DNA of 6,142 nucleotides from Candidatus Moranbacteria bacterium CG_4_9_14_3_um_filter_45_14 (GCA_002790675.1 PFVP01000051.1:1-6142), one strand, 5' to 3'; shown: positions 1 to 5,608, counted from the stretch's first letter. A program made the numbers and translations. Notes: generated from the letters alone by a model not told the origin.

Positions 1-175
1 AACACTTAAGTATACAGGTGATGCAAAGGTATTGAAACATTACGAGGGGTTGACAAAGAGGAAAAGTTGTGCTAGAATAAACAATCAAGAAACTTGGGTC
101 AATCGATTCTTGTTTTAAAAAGCCTTCTTCATCTTTGAATACATCTTTCCCGTAAGTAACGGTCTCAAATTTCAT
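1..175 (-). other. Open reading frame running off the left edge, doubtful partial gene
   Basis: On the minus strand an ATG at 175-173 opens a frame of 58 codons with no stop before the window edge. Its first residues (MKFETVTYGKDVFKDEEGF) look protein-like, while the later part is Cys-rich and looks random. No Shine-Dalgarno precedes the ATG. The plus strand is also open from position 2 to a TAA at 116-118 (38 codons, including YTGDAKVLKHYEGLTKRKSC), which could equally be the tail of a gene entering from the left. At most one is real, and a good plus-strand promoter lies across both. I recognise neither product. The flanking sequence to the left would decide it. Confidence 0.2.
50..78 (+). 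promoter_or_regulatory. Sigma70-type promoter upstream of tRNA-Leu
   Basis: A perfect -35 box TTGACA (50-55) is followed by a 17-base spacer and the -10 box TAGAAT (73-78). TGC (70-72) directly upstream of the -10 box makes it an extended -10 promoter. Transcription would start near 85 and reach the tRNA-Leu after a leader of about 213 bases that would need processing. No other convincing promoter for the tRNA is visible. The leader contains competing small stems, including CAAG/CTTG and CAAGAA/TTCTTG between about 88 and 112. Confidence 0.6.
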
Positions 176-204
176 GTCTTGAGAAAATGTTCAGATTTCA
201 AGAC
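176..204. repeat. Inverted repeat GTCTTGA/TCAAGAC
   Basis: GTCTTGA (176-182) and TCAAGAC (198-204) form a perfect 7-base-pair stem around a 15-base loop in the tRNA leader. The 3' arm directly abuts the palindrome that begins at 204. No T-run follows, so it is not an intrinsic terminator. Its function is unknown, and a processing structure is one possibility. Confidence 0.3.
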
Positions 205-223
205 CTGCCTGTCGGCAGATAGG
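204..223. repeat. Degenerate GC-rich palindrome, CCTGCC type
   Basis: The stretch starts CCTGCCTG and ends GGCAGATAGG. Its two ends are reverse complements except for one mismatch and a few G-T pairs. From memory, near-perfect versions of this palindrome are dispersed through many Patescibacteria genomes, so this is probably a decayed member of that family. It lies in the untranslated stretch between the promoter at 50-78 and tRNA-Leu. Confidence 0.45.
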
Positions 224-243
224 GGTAGACCCTAGCACTAGAG

Positions 244-259
244 TCCGCCAGCTGACGGA
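244..259. repeat. Degenerate GC-rich palindrome, TCCGCC type
   Basis: TCCGCCAGCTGACGGA is a palindrome with a single mismatched pair (the arms are TCCGCC and GACGGA around AGCT). The same arms, without the mismatch, make up the element found inside trpS at 2931-2945. Two related palindromes in one 6 kb window, one intergenic and one in a coding sequence, suggest a dispersed element family. Confidence 0.5.
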
Positions 260-297
260 TCAGTGCGGGGCAAGCATACTCGCTTAAAAATATAATT

Positions 298-381
298 GCC
301 GAGATGGCGGAATTGGTAGACGCACTAGCTTCAGGTGCTAGCGCTCGCAAGAGCATGAGGGTTCGAGTCCCTCTTTCGGCA
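298..381 (+). tRNA. tRNA-Leu (anticodon CAG)
   Basis: This is a class II tRNA. The acceptor stem pairs GCCGAGA (298-304) with TTTCGGC (374-380) and includes one G-T pair; the discriminator base is A381. The D-arm region TGGCGGAATTGGTAGACGC matches the bacterial tRNA-Leu pattern. The anticodon stem CTAGC/GCTAG encloses the loop TTCAGGT, giving anticodon CAG (332-334), which reads CUG. The long variable arm CGCTC-GCAA-GAGC is typical of leucine tRNAs. The T loop GTTCGAGTC is canonical. The bases after the discriminator are CAA, so the CCA end is not fully encoded and must be completed by the CCA-adding enzyme. Confidence 0.97.
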
Positions 382-558
382 CAACGTAGAAAAAGTTTCT
401 TCTGATTATAGAGGAGATTCATCTTTCGTGTAATTCATTCTTACCCCGGGTAACAAAACACCGGAGGAAGAAAACTAATCAATCTTACGAACATACTTTC
501 GTTCCGGTCTTATCATAGGTTGGGAAAAGAAAAGTGGTTCAAAGAATAAGTAAATAGT
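382..558 (+). other. Leader region between tRNA-Leu and rnj
   Basis: This 177-base stretch holds no gene I can support. A weak extended -10-like site, TGA then TTATAG (403-411), and a TATCAT (511-516) are present, but neither has a good -35 box, so the rnj promoter is unresolved and read-through from the tRNA unit is possible. There is no terminator after the tRNA; the only hairpin is a small AGAAA/TTTCT stem at 388-400. GGAGGAAG at about 462-469 resembles a Shine-Dalgarno but has no start codon at a usable distance. Confidence 0.4.
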
Positions 559-2607
559 ATGCAAACGAACAATTCGTTTCAGAAAAACCAAAATGCGAGC
601 AGGCCTCGTAACACTTTTGGTGATGGGAACCAAAGTGTTCCTCAAACAGGAGGCCAAAAATTAACTGCTGGTGCTTTCGAGGGCATCGTCGCTCACGCTC
701 AGGCGCCTCGTGCTCTGCGCAGGACGTATGAGCGTACGCAACCATCATCCGGCACTCGGCCGGCAGTGAAAGTTGCGACGAAACCGGAAGTACGTAAAAC
801 AAATCCTTCTGTGAGACCGCAGGGACAGAAAACCCCTGGAAAGAAGAGCGGACAAAAGAGTAATCGTCGTTTTCCGATGCCGATGAAAAGTCGTCTGGAA
901 TCGACGTATAATGGTGTGAGCATACCGACGCTCGGAGAGAAACGTCTGCGCATCATTCCGCTCGGCGGTCAGGAAGAAGTTGGTCGCAATATGACTGTCT
1001 TCGAATATGGCAACGATATCGTCATCATCGATATGGGATTGCAGTTTCCGGAAGAAGATATGCCAGGCATCGACTATATCATCCCGAATGCCAGTTATTT
1101 GAAAGGCAAAGAAAAAAATATTCGTGGCGTGATTTTCACGCACGGCCATCTCGATCATATCGGTGCCGCACCACTTCTCTTGAAACAGCTTGGTTACCCG
1201 CCAGTCGTTTCTCGTGATCTGACATTGGCGCTCATCAAACACAAAGTCGAAGACCAGGAAAAAGGAGCCGCCAGTCGTCTCAAAATGGTGCGAATAAATG
1301 ATACCAATGATCGCATCAAACTTGGCGCCTTCGAAGCGCGTTTTTTTGAAGTGGAACATTCCATTATGGATGCTATCGGTATCGTTCTTCTGACACCGGT
1401 CGGCACAGTCGTTCATATGGGTGATTGGACGATCGCCAATGATCCGATTGAGGAAAAACAGATTTCCTACAAGCATTTGGCGACTCTCCCACGCCCGACT
1501 ATTCTGATGCTCGAGAGTTTGGGAGCCTTGAAGAAAGGCTTGCCACCGTCAGAACAAGAAGTGCATCAGAATCTGAAGAATCTCATCAGAAGCGTGCCGG
1601 GACGACTCATCATCGGGACATTCGCCTCGCAGATCCGTCGTATCAGTTATCTTATCGAGTATGCCGAACAGCTTGGCAAGAAAGTCGCCCTCGAAGGGTA
1701 TAGTATGAAGATGAATATCGAGGTAGCCAAAGAACTCGGCTATATCAATGTCAAGAAAGATACGCTCATCACCGTCAATGATATTCACAAGTACGCGGAC
1801 AATCAGGTGGTGGTGATTTGTACGGGTGCTCAGGGAGAATTGAATGCCGCGCTCTCTCGCATCGTGACGGATAATCATCGCTTCATCAGATTGCAGAAGA
1901 ATGACACGATTGTTTTTTCCTCCTCGGTCATTCCTGGTAACGAACGGACAATTCAGCGGTTGAAAGACAACTTGTACCGCAAGTGCGACAATGTCATCCA
2001 CAGCGATATTATGGAAATCCACATCGGCGGTCATTCGACGGCACAGGGGATGGAAGAGATGCTCCGTCAGGTAGAGCCGACCTATTTCCTGCCGGTCTAT
2101 GCCAACCATTATTTCTTGAAAGAAGCAGCCAAAATCGCTTTCCGTATAGGCTTTCCACAGCAGAATGTTTTCGTGCTGGATAATGGAGGCGTCTTCGAAC
2201 TCGATGAGAAGAACGTCGCGACGGTGTTGAAAGAAAAAGCCGATACGAGCTATGTCTTCATCGACGGCTTGGGTGTCGGGGATATCGGACACGTCGTGCT
2301 CCGTGACCGTCAAGTGCTCGCGCAGGACGGTATGGTAGTCATTACCGCCATCATCGATTCCAAAACCAAGAACATCGTCGGTAATATCCAGATCACATCG
2401 CGCGGATTCATCCACGTGAAAGAAAACTTTGATCTCGTGAATGAAACGAAACGCAAAGTGGAGAAAGTGGTGAGAGAGAACACCTCGAAAGGTTCTTCCA
2501 TCGATTGGGATCTCGTCAGGAACCAGATTCGCGAAGTCATCGGTCAATTTTTGTTCACCAAAACAGAACGTCGCCCGATGGTGCTTCCTGTGGTTATTGA
2601 AGTATAA
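559..2607 (+). CDS. rnj: Ribonuclease J with basic N-terminal extension
   Basis: This 682-residue protein is a metallo-beta-lactamase/beta-CASP ribonuclease that acts in cytoplasmic mRNA decay and rRNA maturation, with endonuclease and 5'-to-3' exonuclease activity in studied relatives. The metal-binding motif HGHLDH is at 195-200, with further ligands H267 (VEHS), D289 (HMGDW) and H492 (HIGGHST). The beta-CASP signatures TFASQIRR (354-361), CTGAQGEL (421-428) and IPGNE follow. The C-terminal part, with DGLGVGDIG and the terminal VVIEV, is intact. Family members are usually about 550-560 residues. The excess is residues 1 to about 128, which are rich in K, R, Q, N, P and S and look disordered, possibly an RNA- or partner-binding tail. 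ATG 559 is the first start after an in-frame TAA at 547-549. It has no Shine-Dalgarno, so M107 or M109 is an alternative start, but the frame is open and coding-like before them. The catalytic assignment is firm; the extension's role is unknown. Confidence 0.95.
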   Translation: MQTNNSFQKNQNASRPRNTFGDGNQSVPQTGGQKLTAGAFEGIVAHAQAPRALRRTYERTQPSSGTRPAVKVATKPEVRKTNPSVRPQGQKTPGKKSGQKSNRRFPMPMKSRLESTYNGVSIPTLGEKRLRIIPLGGQEEVGRNMTVFEYGNDIVIIDMGLQFPEEDMPGIDYIIPNASYLKGKEKNIRGVIFTHGHLDHIGAAPLLLKQLGYPPVVSRDLTLALIKHKVEDQEKGAASRLKMVRINDTNDRIKLGAFEARFFEVEHSIMDAIGIVLLTPVGTVVHMGDWTIANDPIEEKQISYKHLATLPRPTILMLESLGALKKGLPPSEQEVHQNLKNLIRSVPGRLIIGTFASQIRRISYLIEYAEQLGKKVALEGYSMKMNIEVAKELGYINVKKDTLITVNDIHKYADNQVVVICTGAQGELNAALSRIVTDNHRFIRLQKNDTIVFSSSVIPGNERTIQRLKDNLYRKCDNVIHSDIMEIHIGGHSTAQGMEEMLRQVEPTYFLPVYANHYFLKEAAKIAFRIGFPQQNVFVLDNGGVFELDEKNVATVLKEKADTSYVFIDGLGVGDIGHVVLRDRQVLAQDGMVVITAIIDSKTKNIVGNIQITSRGFIHVKENFDLVNETKRKVEKVVRENTSKGSSIDWDLVRNQIREVIGQFLFTKTERRPMVLPVVIEV

Positions 2608-2627
2608 TTGTAGGATGTAGATAAAAC

Positions 2628-2660
2628 AAAAAACTCCCTATTCAAGGAGTTTTTTATTTT
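2628..2660 (+). terminator. Intrinsic terminator of rnj
   Basis: AAAAAACTCC (2628-2637) pairs with GGAGTTTTTT (2646-2655) to form a 10-base-pair stem with an 8-base loop. The T-rich run continues to 2660. It begins 20 bases after the rnj stop codon. The matching A-run on the 5' side could give weak termination in the other direction. Confidence 0.88.
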
Positions 2661-2662
2661 TA

Positions 2663-2671
2663 TGATATAAT
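2663..2671 (+). promoter_or_regulatory. Extended -10 promoter of trpS
   Basis: TGA followed by a consensus TATAAT (2666-2671) is a perfect extended -10 element. No TTGACA-like box exists at the right distance; that position (about 2643-2648) falls inside the rnj terminator hairpin. The predicted start near 2678 gives a leader of about 25 bases before the trpS ATG, with no Shine-Dalgarno. Confidence 0.7.
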
Positions 2672-2702
2672 AGGGTCGTGTTAACTGTTATGATATTTTT
2701 GT

Positions 2703-3833
2703 ATGCAAAAAAGGCTTTTTTCAGGAATCCAGCCGTCAGGCAATCTGCATCTGGGGAATTATCTTGGGGCGATCAAGCAGTGGATAGAGCTTCAGAATGA
2801 ATACGAGGCTTTCTTCTGCGTGGTTGATCTTCATGCTATCACGGTACCGCAAGACCCAGTAGAACTTCGGAAGAAAACTCTCGAGATTGCTAAAATCTAT
2901 CTCGCTTCCGGTATCTCCCCCCAAGGCGGATCCGCCTCTGGCGGAGATCCTGGGAAGCCTACTCTGTTCGTCCAGTCTCATATACAAGAACACACAGAAC
3001 TTGCGTGGATCTTGAATACCCTTGCCCGTTTGGGTGATTTGGAGAAGATGACACAATTTAAAGACAAGGCCAAACTTGTTGAGAAAAAAAGTGGATTAGG
3101 AGAAATGGCAAGGAAAATAAAGGAAGGAACGTTTAGTACGGAAGAATATAAAAAAGAACAGATTGAAAGCGTTGTTTTAGATTATTTTAATAATGAAAAT
3201 AAGGAAAATACAAACGTTAGTCTTTTTGATTATCCTGTCCTTATGGCGGCGGATATTTTGCTCTATGATACCAATGTCGTGCCGGTAGGCAAAGATCAGA
3301 TGCAACACATCGAACTCACCCGAATACTGGCAGAGCGTTTCAATAAACGCTTCGGCGAGACATTCGTTATTCCAGAGGGCAAGCTTTCCAAGGAAGGTGC
3401 ACTCATTATGGGGCTCGATGACCCGACAAAGAAAATGTCAAAATCCGCACCGAGTGAGTATAATTACATCGCTCTCTCCGATACGGCCGATACGGTGCGG
3501 AAGAAAATCAAGAAAGCGGTGACTGATTCGGGAAGTGAGATTGTGTATTCCGATGAAAAACCAGCACTCAAAAATCTTATCAATATTTATTCTCTCCTTT
3601 CAGATAAAACTTCGGAAGCAATAGTAGGGGAATATGTCGGGAAACAATATTCAGATTTCAAGACTGACCTCGCAGAAGTGATTATTGGTTTTCTGACACC
3701 GTTTCAGGATCGTTTGAAAAACATTTCTGATGGAGACGTCCTTGCAATCCTCGAATCAGGTGCTGAAAAAGCGAGGGGATTGGCTCGGATAAAGATGAAG
3801 CAAGTCAGAGAAAAAATAGGACTGCTTACATAA
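2703..3833 (+). CDS. trpS: Tryptophanyl-tRNA synthetase with two in-frame insertions
   Basis: This class I aminoacyl-tRNA synthetase charges tRNA-Trp with tryptophan in the cytoplasm. The N-terminus MQKRLFSGIQPSG is typical of bacterial TrpRS. The HIGH-equivalent motif is in NLHLGNYLGA (14-23), DLHAITV follows, the MTQFKDK motif is at 116-122, LFDYPVLMAADILLY starts at 174, and KMSKS is at 244-248. The family is usually 330-340 residues, against 376 here. The excess has two sources: residues 72-81 (SPQGGSASGG), encoded by a palindromic repeat, and about 40 AT-rich codons within residues 124-172. Both keep the frame, and all catalytic motifs remain, so the enzyme is probably active. ATG 2703 fits the family start, and the upstream ATG at 2690 is out of frame. 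The gene is monocistronic, with its own promoter and terminator. Confidence 0.96.
   Translation: MQKRLFSGIQPSGNLHLGNYLGAIKQWIELQNEYEAFFCVVDLHAITVPQDPVELRKKTLEIAKIYLASGISPQGGSASGGDPGKPTLFVQSHIQEHTELAWILNTLARLGDLEKMTQFKDKAKLVEKKSGLGEMARKIKEGTFSTEEYKKEQIESVVLDYFNNENKENTNVSLFDYPVLMAADILLYDTNVVPVGKDQMQHIELTRILAERFNKRFGETFVIPEGKLSKEGALIMGLDDPTKKMSKSAPSEYNYIALSDTADTVRKKIKKAVTDSGSEIVYSDEKPALKNLINIYSLLSDKTSEAIVGEYVGKQYSDFKTDLAEVIIGFLTPFQDRLKNISDGDVLAILESGAEKARGLARIKMKQVREKIGLLT
2916..2945 (+). repeat. Palindromic element inserted in frame in trpS
   Basis: Thirty bases, exactly ten codons (SPQGGSASGG), interrupt the conserved stretch that in E. coli TrpRS reads ACGIDPEKS; here the flanks are ASGI and DPGK. 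The insert contains a perfect 14-base palindrome, AGGCGGATCCGCCT (2924-2937), overlapping a hairpin TCCGCC-TCT-GGCGGA (2931-2945). The arms match the intergenic palindrome at 244-259. Palindrome, in-frame length and clean edges together point to insertion of a mobile or self-spreading repeat tolerated in a surface loop, comparable in principle to Rickettsia palindromic elements. Confidence 0.75.
3072..3218 (+). other. AT-rich insertion segment within trpS
   Basis: Between MTQFKDK and LFDYPVLM the E. coli enzyme has 11 residues and this one has 51 (123-173), an excess of about 40. The segment is charged and Asn-rich (YKKEQIESVVLDYFNNENK) and probably helical. Counted GC per 60 bases is 35% at 3061-3120, 33% at 3121-3180 and 23% at 3181-3240, against 43% at 3001-3060 and 47% at 3241-3300. 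It also uses TTA, ATA and AGT codons that are scarcer around it. It could be a lineage-specific domain insertion or the relic of an inserted element. Confidence 0.6.
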
Positions 3834-3847
3834 AGAAAGAGGAAAAG

Positions 3848-3885
3848 AAAAACCCGTTACCAGTTTCTGGTGCGGGTTTTTTCTT
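3848..3885. terminator. Bidirectional terminator between trpS and the mutase gene
   Basis: An outer stem AAAAACCCG/CGGGTTTTT (3848-3856 with 3873-3881) sits on an inner stem ACCAG/CTGGT (3859-3863 with 3867-3871) with a TTT loop and a small TT/G internal irregularity. It is followed by T's to 3882 on the plus strand and by a T-rich run (TTTTTCTTTTCC) on the minus strand. It therefore suits both trpS and the convergent gene whose stop is at 3930. Confidence 0.85.
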
Positions 3886-3929
3886 CTATATAATCTATAA
3901 GACCTAGATATTTTAGGTAGTTTATATGG

Positions 3930-5264
3930 CTATACCCTGATAAGAGCCAGGAGTTCGGCTTGTTTTTCCTCCATCATTGCTTTGGTTGTGGCTTCGAGGT
4001 TGAGACGCAGAAGCGGTTCAGTGTTGGACGGACGGACATTGAACCACCAATCTGGATAATCGACTTTCAGTCCATCGAGCTCGCTTATCGCGCCATCGCT
4101 GTATTTCTCTTTGAGTCTTGCGAGTACAGCTTCCTTACTTGTTACCTCGCTATTGATTTCAGCCGAATGGGAATAACGTTTGAGGTCTGAAACGAGCTCG
4201 GAAAGAGGTCTACCTGTTTCTGCCATCAGGTTGAGGAGGAGAAAAGCGACGAGCGTACTGGCCTCTGCGAATGAATTTTCTTCGAAATAATAATGTCCGG
4301 AGAGTTCACCTGCGAAGATGGCACCGTCCATACGCATCTGTCTTTTGATGAAGGCGTGCCCGACACGACATTCTTTGGCGGTGCCACCGTTTTCTTCGAT
4401 GACTTCCCGTACAGCACGAGAAGACCGCAAGTCATAGAGGATGGTCGCACCAGGCCGTTTCTTGAGAATGATTTTTGCCAAGAGTCCGGTGATGAGATCC
4501 ATCGGGATGACTGCGCCTGTTTCGTCAGTGAATCCGACTCGATCCGCATCTCCATCATACGCGATGCCGAGATCGCTATGAGTTTCTTTCACCTTGAGAG
4601 AGAGTTCATCGAGAGTTTCTGTTTTCAGAGGATTGGCTTCGTGACACTGAAATGGATGGTCGAGATCGTTGTAGAGATTGATAATGGCGAGGTTTTCAGG
4701 AAATTGTTCGTACATCGGAAGCTCGAGCACACCCATAGAGTTGGCGGTATCGATAGCTACCGTGAATTGTTTGTCTCCAAATAGGGCGAATGACGTGAAA
4801 TAGCCGTAATAGGCAGGACGGATGTTTTGGGCAGTCATCGTTCCTTTTCGTTCGACATCTTCCCATTCGCCTCGTAGTGCGAGATCGCGGATTTCCCTGA
4901 GGCCGGAATCTTCACCGACAGGGAGTGCACCACGGAGAGTTATCTTCAGTCCATTGTACTCGGGAGGATTGTGAGAAGCGGTGAGAGAAATAGCCGCATC
5001 GACGTCCAACCGACCGGCAGCGAAATACACCATTGGAGTGCTTATGACACCAAGATCGATGACATCAGAGCCGGCATCCATTACCCCGCGCGCGAAACTT
5101 GCGAAAAGAGCCGGACTGGATGGACGGATATCGCGACCGATTGCGAGACATGTCGGTTTGAGATATTCGACGACAGCACGGCCGATAGCATAGGCATCAT
5201 CTTCATCGATATCATCGGGATACACACCGCGGATATCGTAGGCTTTGAAAATACTTGGGTTCAT
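3930..5264 (-). CDS. manB: Phosphomannomutase/phosphoglucomutase
   Basis: This 444-residue alpha-D-phosphohexomutase interconverts hexose 6-phosphates and 1-phosphates through a phosphoserine, supplying precursors of GDP-mannose or UDP-glucose for envelope glycans. It is cytoplasmic. Visible motifs are FKAYDIRG at the N-terminus, the phosphoserine loop TASHNP with S97, the metal loop DGDADR (237-242), the sugar-specificity loop GELSGH (319-324), typical of dual-specificity ManB/AlgC enzymes, and the phosphate-binding RPSNTEP (411-417). The length is normal and all four active-site loops are present. The frame extends 13 codons further up to an ATG at 5303-5301, but those residues (MVYYTYHILFSFL) do not fit the family and lie over the predicted promoter, so ATG 5264-5262 is the better start. 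There is no Shine-Dalgarno. Substrate preference cannot be settled from sequence. Confidence 0.93.
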   Translation of the reverse strand: MNPSIFKAYDIRGVYPDDIDEDDAYAIGRAVVEYLKPTCLAIGRDIRPSSPALFASFARGVMDAGSDVIDLGVISTPMVYFAAGRLDVDAAISLTASHNPPEYNGLKITLRGALPVGEDSGLREIRDLALRGEWEDVERKGTMTAQNIRPAYYGYFTSFALFGDKQFTVAIDTANSMGVLELPMYEQFPENLAIINLYNDLDHPFQCHEANPLKTETLDELSLKVKETHSDLGIAYDGDADRVGFTDETGAVIPMDLITGLLAKIILKKRPGATILYDLRSSRAVREVIEENGGTAKECRVGHAFIKRQMRMDGAIFAGELSGHYYFEENSFAEASTLVAFLLLNLMAETGRPLSELVSDLKRYSHSAEINSEVTSKEAVLARLKEKYSDGAISELDGLKVDYPDWWFNVRPSNTEPLLRLNLEATTKAMMEEKQAELLALIRV

Positions 5265-5293
5265 AAGAAATGAGAAGAGAATATGATACGTAT

Positions 5294-5302
5294 AGTATAC
5301 CA
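5294..5302 (-). promoter_or_regulatory. Extended -10 promoter of the mutase gene
   Basis: Read on the minus strand, TGG (5302-5300) precedes TATACT (5299-5294), a good extended -10 box. The -35 region is only weakly TTCATT-like. The predicted start near 5287 leaves a leader of about 22 bases to the ATG at 5264, which supports that start over the upstream in-frame ATG at 5303. Confidence 0.55.
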
Positions 5303-5400
5303 TATTTTGTATGAAATGAATGAAAAAAGAATATTCGAGAGACCTTACCCTCTACTGGGCCACAATCTCAGCCGTTCAGATTTCAGAATAGAATTCGGGG

Positions 5401-5445
5401 GTAAAGACTTGACAAAAATACTCTGCTGTGATAGGGTGTAAAGAC
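5401..5445 (+). repeat. Direct repeat GTAAAGAC flanking a promoter
   Basis: GTAAAGAC occurs at 5401-5408, touching the -35 box, and again at 5438-5445, directly after the -10 box and over the expected start site; the match extends to 10 bases with one difference. The 37-base spacing brackets the promoter. It could be an operator pair, but two short copies can also arise by chance. Confidence 0.3.
5409..5437 (+). promoter_or_regulatory. Promoter of the secreted Gly-rich protein gene
   Basis: A perfect TTGACA (5409-5414), a 17-base spacer and TAGGGT (5432-5437) with an extended TGA (5429-5431) predict a start near 5444 and a leader of about 160 bases. A second extended -10-like site, TGG-TATAAG (5489-5497), lacks a -35 box and may be a weaker inner promoter. 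Confidence 0.65.
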
Positions 5446-5545
5446 CTCTTAATTGAATGACGCTCTCTGTGAGTGCTATTCTTTTAAGTGGTATAAGTGG
5501 CTCCTTGACAATCTCAGTCCATTCCGACAGGAAAAGTTCTGTTTT

Positions 5546-5562
5546 CGAGAGGAGTCATCTCG
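5546..5562 (+). other. Leader hairpin exposing a GGAG loop
   Basis: CGAGA (5546-5550) pairs with TCTCG (5558-5562), leaving the loop GGAGTCA. The loop holds a Shine-Dalgarno-like GGAG that lies 12 bases before ATG 5567 and 9 before GTG 5564. The hairpin sits in the leader of the secreted-protein gene and could control a leader peptide; this is inferred from geometry only. Confidence 0.3.
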
Positions 5563-5566
5563 TGTG

Positions 5567-5608
5567 ATGTTTGTTTGTTCAACTAACCTGAAAGGAAGTG
5601 TGCAATGA
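5567..5608 (+). CDS. Possible 13-residue leader peptide overlapping the next start
   Basis: ATG 5567 (or GTG 5564) opens a short frame reading MFVCSTNLKGSVQ that ends in TGA at 5606-5608. That stop overlaps the ATG of the secreted-protein gene (5605-5607) in the arrangement ATGA, the classic geometry of translational coupling. A GGAG lies in the hairpin loop upstream. The peptide resembles nothing I know, and such short frames occur by chance, so this is only a candidate. Confidence 0.25.
   Translation: MFVCSTNLKGSVQ
5591..5596 (+). promoter_or_regulatory. Shine-Dalgarno of the secreted Gly-rich protein gene
   Basis: AAAGGA, extended to AAAGGAAG (5591-5598), ends 6-8 bases before ATG 5605. 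It is the only clear Shine-Dalgarno in front of a complete gene in the window and fixes this start. It implies more efficient or differently controlled translation than rnj, trpS and the mutase gene. Confidence 0.75.

Noticed and set aside
291..296. Perfect TATAAT just before tRNA-Leu
   Set aside because: Transcription from it would start inside the tRNA (about 303), and no -35 box lies at 268-273 (GGGCAA).
298..420. tRNA-Leu as a phage or island attachment site
   Set aside because: No integrase gene and no repeated copy of the tRNA 3' end is visible in the window.
462..469. GGAGGAAG as ribosome binding site of a small gene in the rnj leader
   Set aside because: No ATG, GTG or TTG with a worthwhile frame lies within 4-14 bases downstream.
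745..1476. 243-residue minus-strand frame across rnj
   Set aside because: It is antisense to the N-terminal and catalytic part of rnj and has no recognisable motif or initiation signal.
1549..2547. 332-residue minus-strand frame across rnj
   Set aside because: It lies antisense to a clearly conserved RNase J, has no promoter or Shine-Dalgarno, and its His/Ile/Asp-rich translation is what the complement of rnj codons gives.
5265..5303. Upstream start of the mutase gene at ATG 5303-5301
   Set aside because: The extra 13 residues do not fit the family N-terminus, and the ATG overlaps the predicted extended -10 promoter.
5505..5510. Second TTGACA in the leader of the secreted-protein gene
   Set aside because: The position 17 bases downstream is CAGGAA, and no -10-like hexamer occurs at 16-18 bases.
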